Source of the DNA: Pseudomonas khavaziana
Lineage (GTDB): Bacteria; Pseudomonadota; Gammaproteobacteria; Pseudomonadales; Pseudomonadaceae
Direction of reading: 5' to 3'
DNA length: 64,000 nucleotides
NCBI RefSeq assembly: GCF_019145205.1
Contig: NZ_JAHSTT010000003.1
Coordinates: forward strand, 1-64,000
Part shown: one piece after another, positions 52,516 through 60,151 of the stretch
Layout of the letters: every line of letters begins with the position of its first letter
Numbering within the stretch: position 1 is the first letter of the stretch
The notes under the pieces: generated by a model
Database searches by the model: none
Told to the model about the DNA's origin: nothing
Seen by the model: the letters and a program-made list of their open reading frames with translations, nothing else
Translations under genes and position numbers: made by a program

Positions 52516-52537
52516 CGGGCGACACAAAGGCCGCCCG
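52516..52537. terminator. Hairpin between convergent genes
   Basis: CGGGCG (52516-52521) pairs with CGCCCG (52532-52537) and is followed by ATTTTC. It lies between the SUKH gene and the convergent DUF6124 gene. A hairpin holds the same place beside the truncated DUF6124 copy (49370). Confidence 0.5.
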
Positions 52538-52545
52538 ATTTTCAC

Positions 52546-52818
52546 TCAGGACGGATCGGCATTAAGCCTGCGACTGATGACATCCAGCAAATCACACCCA
52601 TCGCGCAGCGGAATGGCCAGCAAGTGGGCGAAGTCTGAAAGCACTACGGCATCGCTGCTGAGTTGTTCGCGGAAGGCCAGGTTTTCCAGCAGTTGGGTGA
52701 CGGCCCGAATGCGGTGCACGGCGGCGTCGTGAAGGACGTCGAGAGGTGCCTGGGTGTCGATGATCAGGGCTGGGACGGTGCAGTCGTGGCCGGTGAGGGG
52801 GATGTATCGATTCATCAT
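52546..52818 (-). CDS. DUF6124/DUF3077-type small protein (intact copy)
   Basis: 90 residues. MMNRYIPLTG start, PALIIDTQAPLDVLHDAAVH, then a helical region ending GCDLLDVISRRLNADPS. Paralogue of the truncated gene at 49397 and of the gene at 20024. Function unknown. GC content is back to the core level, so it marks the right border of the accessory region. Confidence 0.72.
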   Translation of the reverse strand: MMNRYIPLTGHDCTVPALIIDTQAPLDVLHDAAVHRIRAVTQLLENLAFREQLSSDAVVLSDFAHLLAIPLRDGCDLLDVISRRLNADPS

Positions 52819-53260
52819 TAAGCTCTCTATTGATTATTGAGGGCTCGTTCTTCGGGTCGCCAAACCCGGCCGCCTTTTGAGCGACCGCCGGACTATAAGC
52901 CCCTCACCCAAAACCGCGCAAGGCATCACCGCAATGGCACCACCCGTCACGCAATGGCATCCATCGTGAAGCGTCTCCCCCTTGGGCTTTGAACATTTCG
53001 TATATCCCAGTGTCTTTACCCCGCCCACCCGCAATCGGTCGGGCTGCATGGACTGCAGCGTTTTCAATAACATTAAGGATTAATGTGAACCTCTCCCCTT
53101 TACGGCCCCCTTTCTGCCACCGCTCGCGGTGCATTGGCTCGCGCCCGGAATTTGCAGGGGCGCCCGGGGGGCCTCCTTCGGATCGATTGATCCTTTCGCA
53201 CAGCACACCTACTACCGCCGGGCGTATTGGCGGCTTTGACTGTAGTTCATGGAGTTTGAA
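52819..53260. other. Gene-free interval before the autotransporter
   Basis: About 440 bp holding the promoters of the minus-strand DUF6124 gene and the plus-strand autotransporter. Two nearly repeated ACCGCAATGGCACC / ACGCAATGGCATCC segments occur at about 52929-52953. No gene or clear terminator was seen; a minus-strand open frame crossing it lacks any supporting feature. Confidence 0.4.
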
Positions 53261-55849
53261 ATGAAGCGTAAGCAGTTCCAGAAAAGCCTGTTGGCAATCA
53301 TGGTCGGCGCCATCAGCACGCAGGTGCTGGCGGTCGAATTCGACCTGGGGCAGGGTAAGAATATTTGGGCCAGTGAGTCGTTCAATGAGCCGGTGACCAT
53401 CACCGGTCAGTTTTCCCGCGTGGTCGACACCAATACCGCCGACCCCGCAGGCCTGGGATTTGCCAATACCCAAATTCAAGGTTCGCTGATCAATCGCGCA
53501 GACATCACGCTGGACTCGCAAGGCCGCACCATCCGTGCGATCGCCATCGACCCGATGTTCTGGACCGGCCCGAGCGGTTTGGCCCCGAGCACTGTCACCG
53601 GGGATGTGGTTCAGGCCGGCAACGTGCTGATGCGCAACGGCGCCTATGAAGGGCTTGAGATTGGCCCCACCACCATTGGTGGCAGCCTTATCAACTCAGG
53701 CACCATTCGCTCCACGCCTCCGGTGGGTACCGTGACGACGCCCGGCTACCTGGGCGGCGGTGAAGGCATTTACCTGCACGGCACCACCATTGCGGGTGAC
53801 GTATCCAACACCGGTGTGATCGACATGGCCGGCCCGGGCGCGATTGGGTTGATCCTTGACGTCAACGGCGACACGCCGACCACCATCGGCGGCAAAATCC
53901 TCAACTCGGGCTCGATTACCGCCACAGGCGAAGGCGCTTGGGGTGTGGAAGTGGAAACCGACACCAGCCCCCTGCGTATTGAAAACAGTGGCCTGATTTC
54001 CGCCAATGGCGATGAGGCCAAAGGGCTGTTTCTCTACGGCGGCACCTTTGATTACATCCTCAACACCGGCACCATTGAAGCCAAGGGCGCGTCTGCCAAT
54101 GCCTTCGATCTTTCCGGCGCCAGCTTTGCGCAGAACAGCGCCACGGGCGCACGCGGCATCGTCAACCGCGGCCTCATCGCGGCGGACGGCACTGCGATCC
54201 ATGTGGATACGGCCGAGCAGGTTGCGAGCTTTGAAATCAACCAGCAAGCCGGCGAAATCCGCAGCAACAGCGGCATCGCCGTCGACGCCAACAACCTTGC
54301 CAGCCTGAACTGGACCGGCGGCAAAATCACCGGCGACCTGCTCAACCTCAGCGCCGTCAACATCGGCGGTCAGGCAGGTTTCAGCGGTAGCCGTATCATC
54401 GCCCCGGTGTCGGTCAACTCGGGTTCGCTGAACCTCTCCGCGCCTGGCACCGCCATCACCGGCGATCTCAATGTGGCCAGCGGCGCTGGCATTGATATGC
54501 ACCTGGCCGACAGTGTGGTGCCGACCACGCCGTACCTCACCGTTAATGGCACGGCCAACCTGGCTCAGGCTTCCAAGCTGACGGTCAGCGCCAACCCGGG
54601 CGACTTCGCGGCGCCTAAAGCCGGCACGCAATACACCTTGCTGCAAGCCACCAGCGTGCAGAACAACGGTGTGGCCGTCGCCAGCGCGTCGTCGTTGCTG
54701 AACGTGCTCAGCTACTCGGCCGATGCGCAGACGGTCAAGGCCGTGGTGGCGGTGAAAAGCGATCAGCAGGTGCAACAGGAGTTGGCGGGTGTGAGTGCGG
54801 GTGCGTCGGCTGCAACCGCGGTCAACGTGTTGAAAAACGATGTGCTCGGTCAACTCAACCAGAACGACCCGGTGTTCCAGAGCCTGGCCAACGCCGGGAC
54901 TGCACAACAACTGGCGCAGCTCGCCGACCAGCTCACGCCCGACGTCAACCGTGGCGCCCTCGACGTGGCCCTGTCTGGGCAAACCGTGGTCAACGGTGCG
55001 ATCTTCAACCGCCTCACCGACCAGCGGGAAAGCCATCAGGTCGGCGGTGTGTGGGTGCAGGGCCTGAGCAGCAACATGGACCAGGACGGCCGTGGCGGCA
55101 ACAACGGTTACTCGGCCAACAGCAGCGGCATGGCGGTGGGTGTGGACGGTCGCTTGAACGACACCACCACCCTGGGCGTGGCCTACAGCTACCTGAATTC
55201 GAATATCCATTCGGACCTGGGCAACAAGACCGACGTCGAAGGCCACGCGTTGTCGCTGTACGGCAACTGGGCGCTGCAGAACTGGTTCGTCGATGGCAGC
55301 CTCAGCTACGGCCATAACGAGAACGACAGCAAGCGCCACGTCGCGGGCACCACGGCCAAGGGCAGCTACGACAGCAATGTGTTGTCGGCCAGCGTGATCG
55401 GCGGCTACAGCTTCAAACCGACCCAGGCGGTGGTGATCGAGCCGCGGGTGGCTGCACGTTATGCCAACGTGCGCATGGATGGGTTTACCGAGAAAGGTTC
55501 GTCGGCGGCCTTGAGCACGGCTTCGCAGCGTTATGAAGTGGGTGAGTTGGGTGCCGGTGTGCGTTTGGCAGCCAACCTGCCGCTGAGCGCCGGTACGCTG
55601 CAACCGGAAGCGACCTTGATGGCCTATCACGACCTGATGGGTGACCGCGTGGCGCAAACCTCCAACTTCGTGGCTGGTGGTTCGGCGTTTACCGTCACCG
55701 GTGCGTCGGTGGCGCGTGACAGCTACGAAGCCAGTGTGGGTGTGAATTACAAGGTGTCGGACTTCACCGTCGGCGCCAGCTACACCCGCCAGGCGCGTAG
55801 CGGTTTCGATGCGGACGGCGTGATGCTCAAGGCGCGCTACGCCTTCTAA
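53261..55849 (+). CDS. Type Va autotransporter (passenger plus beta-barrel)
   Basis: 862 residues from ATG 53261 (GGAG six bases upstream; an ATG at 53249 is possible). Signal peptide ending IMVGAISTQVLA. The passenger (about 25-560) is built of parallel-beta-helix-like repeats (NTGTIEAKG, NSGSITATG, INRADITLD). The C-terminal barrel (about 590-862) starts near GGVWVQGLSSNMDQDGRGG and ends LKARYAF with the terminal Phe. No protease or lipase motif is visible in the passenger, so adhesion or aggregation is the likelier role. Directly followed by the REP array. Confidence 0.85.
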   Translation: MKRKQFQKSLLAIMVGAISTQVLAVEFDLGQGKNIWASESFNEPVTITGQFSRVVDTNTADPAGLGFANTQIQGSLINRADITLDSQGRTIRAIAIDPMFWTGPSGLAPSTVTGDVVQAGNVLMRNGAYEGLEIGPTTIGGSLINSGTIRSTPPVGTVTTPGYLGGGEGIYLHGTTIAGDVSNTGVIDMAGPGAIGLILDVNGDTPTTIGGKILNSGSITATGEGAWGVEVETDTSPLRIENSGLISANGDEAKGLFLYGGTFDYILNTGTIEAKGASANAFDLSGASFAQNSATGARGIVNRGLIAADGTAIHVDTAEQVASFEINQQAGEIRSNSGIAVDANNLASLNWTGGKITGDLLNLSAVNIGGQAGFSGSRIIAPVSVNSGSLNLSAPGTAITGDLNVASGAGIDMHLADSVVPTTPYLTVNGTANLAQASKLTVSANPGDFAAPKAGTQYTLLQATSVQNNGVAVASASSLLNVLSYSADAQTVKAVVAVKSDQQVQQELAGVSAGASAATAVNVLKNDVLGQLNQNDPVFQSLANAGTAQQLAQLADQLTPDVNRGALDVALSGQTVVNGAIFNRLTDQRESHQVGGVWVQGLSSNMDQDGRGGNNGYSANSSGMAVGVDGRLNDTTTLGVAYSYLNSNIHSDLGNKTDVEGHALSLYGNWALQNWFVDGSLSYGHNENDSKRHVAGTTAKGSYDSNVLSASVIGGYSFKPTQAVVIEPRVAARYANVRMDGFTEKGSSAALSTASQRYEVGELGAGVRLAANLPLSAGTLQPEATLMAYHDLMGDRVAQTSNFVAGGSAFTVTGASVARDSYEASVGVNYKVSDFTVGASYTRQARSGFDADGVMLKARYAF

Positions 55850-56372
55850 GCAACACCGCAAAACAAAGTGTGGGAGGGGGCTTGCTCCCGATAGCGGTAG
55901 ACCAGTCAGTGATGGGTTGACTGACTCACCGCCATCGGGGGCAAGCCCCCTCCCACATTGGGTTTGCGTGAATCCGAAGCAGCGGGGCCGGGGCAGCTTG
56001 CACTGTCTCAACCTGCTTACGTAGAGCGTGATGCTTCTGATACCAGTGTGGCAGGGGGCTTGCCCCCGATAGCGGTAGTCCAGTCAGTGATGGATGACTG
56101 ACTCACCGCCATCGGGGGCAAGCCCCCTCCCACATTGGGTTTGTGTGAATCCGCAGCGTTCGGGTCGGGGCAACTTGCGCTGGCTCAGCCCGCTTACGTA
56201 GGGCGCGACGCTCTGATACCAGTGTGGGAGGGGGCTTGCTCCCGATAGCGGTGGACCAGCCAATGGATATGTTGACTGACTCACCGCCATCGGGAGCAAG
56301 CTGAACTGGCCTAATGATTTTGGACACTTCAATCGGGCGCTATGATAGCGCCCAAATATGAGGTGTTTGGAT

Positions 56373-56624
56373 ATGCGTAAATCTTATTCGAGTGAGTTCA
56401 AGCTCAAGGCTGCCAGCATGGTGCTGGATGAAGGCCAGCCGGTTACTGAGGTCTGTGCCAGCCTGGATATCGGCCCCACAGCCCTACGCCGCTGGATCGA
56501 TCAAGTGCAAAAAGAACGCTTGGGCTCGACTCCGGTAGGGGCCAAGGCGATTACCGCTGATCAACGAGAAATCCAGAGGCTCAAAGCTCTGCTAGAGAGA
56601 GTTATTCCGATATCGAAATCCTAA
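56373..56624 (+). pseudogene. IS3-family OrfA (frameshifted at its 3' end)
   Basis: MRKSYSSEFKLKAASMVLDE, then helix-turn-helix VTEVCASLDIGPTALRRWID. An ATG at 56358 is also in frame. The usual leucine-zipper end (DIEILKKAS type) is reached only in another frame (DIEILKAPVLF), so the reading frame shifts near 56600. Confidence 0.75.
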
Positions 56625-57491
56625 AAGCGCCAGTGCTCTTCCTGCTTTGGACGCCAAAGATCATTCACGCTGATCGATGAGCTTAATGAGCAGTACGGCG
56701 TTAAAAGGTGTTGTCGGGTGTTTGGGATCAACCCGGCAGTAGCTTACGCCTGGCGCCAGCGCAAGGCAGAGCAAATCCCGAACGGGACAAGCTCAAAGCC
56801 GCGCTGGTCAGGCACCACAAGGCGTCCAGGAGTCGGCCGGCGCACGTACTTTGTCTCAGCGAGCCGTCAAAGGGCATCGTGGCCGGACGTGTTACATGGC
56901 TCGTAGTTTGATGCGTGAAGCTGGCATCGCTAGTCGTCAGCGCAGGCGCCATAAGTACAAGTCGCCGGCGGAGGTTTTGCAGCGCCGCACATGCTCAAGG
57001 AAATTTGACGACGGCGGTTAATCAGGTGTGGTGTGGCGACGTGACTTACATCAAGGTCGGCAAGCGGTGGATGTACTTCGCAGCCATTTGATCTACGCTC
57101 GCAGGATCGTAGCTGGTCGTTCTCGATGATTTCCGATGCCAATCCTGACCTGCGAAGCACTAGGCATGGCAGTGGAGCTACGTGGCCATCCTCAGGATGT
57201 GTTGTTTCATTCTGACCAAGGTTGTCAGTACACCAGTCATAAATTCAGAAATTTGCTGCTGAAACATGGATTTAGGCAAAGCATGAGTCGTAAAGGCGAG
57301 TGCTGGGACAACGCTCCACGGAGCGTTTCTTTGGCAGTTTGAAGTCGGAGTGGGTGCCTGAAGCGGGTTACAAACTCGAACATGAGGCCCGAGCAGACGT
57401 GCAGCGCTATGTCTCGCGCTACAACATCAGCAGACCTCATAGCTACAACGACTACCGGTCGCCGGTCTCGAAGGAAAGGTTGGCGGCGTGA
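56625..57491 (+). pseudogene. IS3-family OrfB transposase, broken by several frameshifts
   Basis: Pieces in different frames add up to a DDE integrase: VFGINPAVAYAWRQRKAEQI, NQVWCGDVTYIKVGKRWMYF (first Asp), HPQDVLFHSDQGCQYTSHKF (second Asp), SMSRKGECWDNAP and ERFFGSLKSEWVPEAGY (Glu). At least four shifts separate them, so the transposase is inactive. Confidence 0.8.
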
Positions 57492-58408
57492 ACCTTAATC
57501 AGTGTCCAAGATTACTTGACCAGTTCAAGCCCCCTCCCACATTGGGTTTGTGTGAATCCGCAGCGTTCGGGTCGGGGCAACTTGCGCCGGCTTAGCCCGC
57601 TTACGTAGGGCGTGACGTTCTGATACCAGTGTGGGAGGGGCTTGCTCCCGATAGCGGTGGTCCAGCCAATGGATATGTTGACTGACTCACCGCCATCGTG
57701 GAGCAAGCCCTCCCAGTGAATCCGCGTTTCGGGTCGGGGCACCTTGCGCTGGCTCACGCATACGTTGAGCGACGTGTTCTGATACTCGTGAGGGCTGCCC
57801 CGATAGCGGTAGTCCAGTCATTGATGGGTTGACTGACTCACCGCCATCGGGGGCAAGCCCCCTCCCACATTAGATTTGTGTGAATCCGCAGCGTTCGGAA
57901 CGGGGCAACTTGCGCTGGCTCAGCCCGCCTACGTAGGGCGTGACGCTCTGATACCAGTGTGGGAGGGGGCTTGCTCCCGATAGCGGTGGACCAGCCAATG
58001 GATATGTTGACTGACTCGCCACCATCGGGGGCAAGCCCCCTCCCACATTGGGTTTGTGTGAATCCGCAGCGTTCGGGTCGGGGCAACTTGCGCTGGCTCG
58101 GCCCGCTTACGTAGGGCGCGACGCTCTGATACCAGTGTGGGAGGGGGCTTGCTCCCGATAGCGGTAGTCCAGCCAATGGATATGTTGACTGACTCACCGC
58201 CATCGGGAGCAAGCCCCCTCCCACATTGGGTTTGTGTTGGATTTCACTACTCGGGCCGAAACATCTTGAGAACCGCTCTCAACCCCGTAAAATGCCGCAG
58301 CCGTTGCATCACAGTCTTTCAGGGAAGAATTCAGGCCAGCGTATTGTCAGGCTGCCTAACTCCTTGGAAAACCCAGCAACGCTGTTTTCCTCACCCAAGG
58401 AGCACCCT

Positions 58409-59089
58409 GTGAAGACACTGTCCAAAATCCTGCTGTCGGGCCTCACCGCCGCGGCGCTGTTGACCGTGGCCGGTTGCGCCACCGAGAGCAACCGCGCGAT
58501 GCCGGTGGAGCAAGTCGCCAGCGCCCACGTGGCCTATTCCGGCGTACGTGTGCCGATTGCCGTGGGCAAGTTCGACAACCGCTCCAGCTACATGCGCGGC
58601 ATCTTCTCCGATGGTGTCGACCGTCTCGGCGGCCAGGCCAAGACCATCCTCATCACCCATTTGCAGCAGACCAACCGCTTCAGCGTGCTGGACCGCGACA
58701 ACATGGGCGAGATCTCCCAGGAAGCCAAGATCAAAGGCACCGCGCAGAAGCTCAAGGGCGCTGACTACGTGGTAACCGGCGATGTGACCGAGTTCGGCCG
58801 CAAAGAAACCGGCGACCGCCAGCTGTTCGGCATCCTCGGCCGTGGCAAGACCCAAGTGGCCTACGCCAAAGTCGCGTTGAATATCGTCAACATCAACACC
58901 TCCGAAGTGGTGTATTCCACCCAGGGCGCGGGTGAGTACGCACTGTCCAACCGTGAAGTGGTCGGCTTCGGCGGCACCGCCAGCTACGACTCCACCCTCA
59001 ATGGCAAGGTCCTCGACCTGGCCATGCGCGAAGCGATCAACCGCCTGGTCGACGGCATCAACGCCGGCGCCTGGAACCCGCGTAACTGA
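58409..59089 (+). CDS. CsgG/HfaB-family outer-membrane lipoprotein
   Basis: 226 residues from GTG 58409 (AGGAG six bases upstream); the frame is open back to 58226 but that part lies in the REP array. Lipobox VAGC, then IAVGKFDNRSSYMRG, FSVLDRDNMGEISQEAK, and GADYVVTGDVTEFGRK, the CsgG fold. CsgG forms an outer-membrane secretion channel for curli; here no curli genes are near. First of three lipoprotein genes in an operon with DUF4810 and DUF799. Confidence 0.85.
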   Translation: MKTLSKILLSGLTAAALLTVAGCATESNRAMPVEQVASAHVAYSGVRVPIAVGKFDNRSSYMRGIFSDGVDRLGGQAKTILITHLQQTNRFSVLDRDNMGEISQEAKIKGTAQKLKGADYVVTGDVTEFGRKETGDRQLFGILGRGKTQVAYAKVALNIVNINTSEVVYSTQGAGEYALSNREVVGFGGTASYDSTLNGKVLDLAMREAINRLVDGINAGAWNPRN

Positions 59090-59118
59090 TCAGCAACACC
59101 TCAAGGAGCAGTACACGG

Positions 59119-59481
59119 ATGAGCAAGGCAGTTAAGTTGGCGCTGATGCTGACAGCAATCGCGACGGTAGCCGGGTGCCAGACGGCGCCCCAGCCCCTGT
59201 ATCAATGGGAAAGCTACCAGCCGCAGGTTTACGAGTACTTCAAGGGCGAGCCCAAGGAAGCGCAGGTGGAAGCACTGGAGCGCGACCTGCAGAAGATCAA
59301 CGCCAGTGGCCGCAAGGCCCCACCGGGTTACCACGCGCACCTGGGCATGCTGTACATGAACATGGGCAAGGATGACCAGATGGTGCAGGAGTTTCGCACC
59401 GAAAAGGCCCTGTTCCCTGAGTCCGCTGCGTACATGGACTTTCTGCTGAAAAACGCCAAAGCCGGAGTGGCCACCAAATGA
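59119..59481 (+). CDS. DUF4810 lipoprotein
   Basis: 120 residues. Lipobox VAGC (MLTAIATVAGCQTAP), then LYQWESYQPQVYEYFKG, the DUF4810 start, and a TPR-like end (HAHLGMLYMNMGKDDQMVQE). Function unknown. 29 bp after the CsgG gene and overlapping the next gene by 4 bp. Confidence 0.85.
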   Translation: MSKAVKLALMLTAIATVAGCQTAPQPLYQWESYQPQVYEYFKGEPKEAQVEALERDLQKINASGRKAPPGYHAHLGMLYMNMGKDDQMVQEFRTEKALFPESAAYMDFLLKNAKAGVATK

Positions 59482-60128
59482 GCCTGTTAAAACTTACCGG
59501 CGCCTTGCTGGCCCTGGCGTTGCTCGGCGGTTGTGCGGCGCCCAAGACGGTCGACTACTCGGCGTACAAACAGGCGCGGCCCAAGTCGATCCTGGTACTG
59601 CCGCCGATCAACGAGTCGCCGGAAGTGCAGGCGTCCTACAGCCTGGTGTCGCAAGTCACCTACCCGTTGGCCGAAGCCGGCTACTACGTGCTGCCGATTG
59701 CCCTAGTGGACGAAACCTTCCGCCAGAACGGCCTGACCACCGCCAATGATATCCAGGCGGTACTGCCCGCCAAGCTGCATGACATCTTCGGTGCCGACGC
59801 GGCGCTGTACATCACCGTCAGTGAGTACGGTACCAAGTACATGCTGATCTCCAGCGACACCTCGGTGACGGCCTCGGCCAAACTGGTGGACCTGCGCACC
59901 GGCACCACCTTGTGGACCGGTTCGGCGCGGGCGTCGAGCGAAGAGGGCAACAACAACGGTGGCGGCCTGGTGGGCATGCTGATCACGGCAGCGGTCAAGC
60001 AGGTGATCAACAGCTCTACCGATGCGGCGCATCCGATTGCCGGTATCACCAGTGCGCGCCTGCTGTCGGCGGGGCAACGCACCGGGCTGCTGTACGGCCC
60101 GCGTAACCCGAAGTACGGCACGGACTGA
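59478..60128 (+). CDS. DUF799/GNA1162-type lipoprotein
   Basis: 216 residues. Lipobox LGGC, then SILVLPPINESPEVQASYSL and YPLAEAGYYVLPIALVDETF, as in GNA1162/DUF799. Structurally related to TolB N-terminal/CsgG-type domains. With CsgG and DUF4810 it forms a conserved three-gene set, probably an outer-membrane complex; the cargo or function is not known. Confidence 0.85.
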   Translation: MSLLKLTGALLALALLGGCAAPKTVDYSAYKQARPKSILVLPPINESPEVQASYSLVSQVTYPLAEAGYYVLPIALVDETFRQNGLTTANDIQAVLPAKLHDIFGADAALYITVSEYGTKYMLISSDTSVTASAKLVDLRTGTTLWTGSARASSEEGNNNGGGLVGMLITAAVKQVINSSTDAAHPIAGITSARLLSAGQRTGLLYGPRNPKYGTD

Positions 60129-60151
60129 TCAGCGGCAACCAGTAAACCGCG

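Larger units (their letters stand above)
56302..57527 (+). mobile_element. Decayed IS3-family insertion sequence inside a REP doublet
   Basis: 1226 bp with imperfect terminal inverted repeats (TGAACTGGCCTAATGATTTT at the left; TGAACTGGTCAAGTAATCTT as the complement of the right end). A 3-bp target duplication AGC (56299-56301 and 57528-57530) is as expected for IS3. It splits a type 1 REP right arm (GAGCA-AGC | AGC-CCCCTCCC). Contains orfA and orfB with frameshifts. Confidence 0.88.
55867..58228. repeat. Tandem array of about seven type 1 REP doublets
   Basis: Doublets start near 55868, 56044, 56220, 57627, 57786, 57955 and 58133. Apart from the inserted IS the spacing is about 176-178 bp (159-169 bp where deletions occurred). 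The linkers are also conserved: each contains GTGTGAATCCGCAGCGTTCG-type sequence, then CAACTTGCGCTGGCTCAGCC and CTCTGATACCAGTGTGG. The unit is therefore doublet plus linker, multiplied in tandem. The copies at 57627 and 57786 are degenerate. Confidence 0.85.

Noticed and set aside
52466..52732. Plus-strand open frame opposite the intact DUF6124 gene
   Set aside because: It begins in a family B half-site and is antisense to a gene with clear paralogues.
53696..56011. 771-codon minus-strand open frame opposite the autotransporter
   Set aside because: It starts within REP repeats and is antisense to a protein with a signal peptide, beta-helix passenger and barrel.
55867..58228. Possible CRISPR array
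   Set aside because: Unit length is about 176 bp, the linkers are conserved rather than unique, and no cas genes are present. These are REP doublets.
58226..58408. N-terminal extension of the CsgG-family gene
   Set aside because: It is read through REP sequence; the GTG at 58409 has AGGAG upstream and begins a proper lipoprotein signal.
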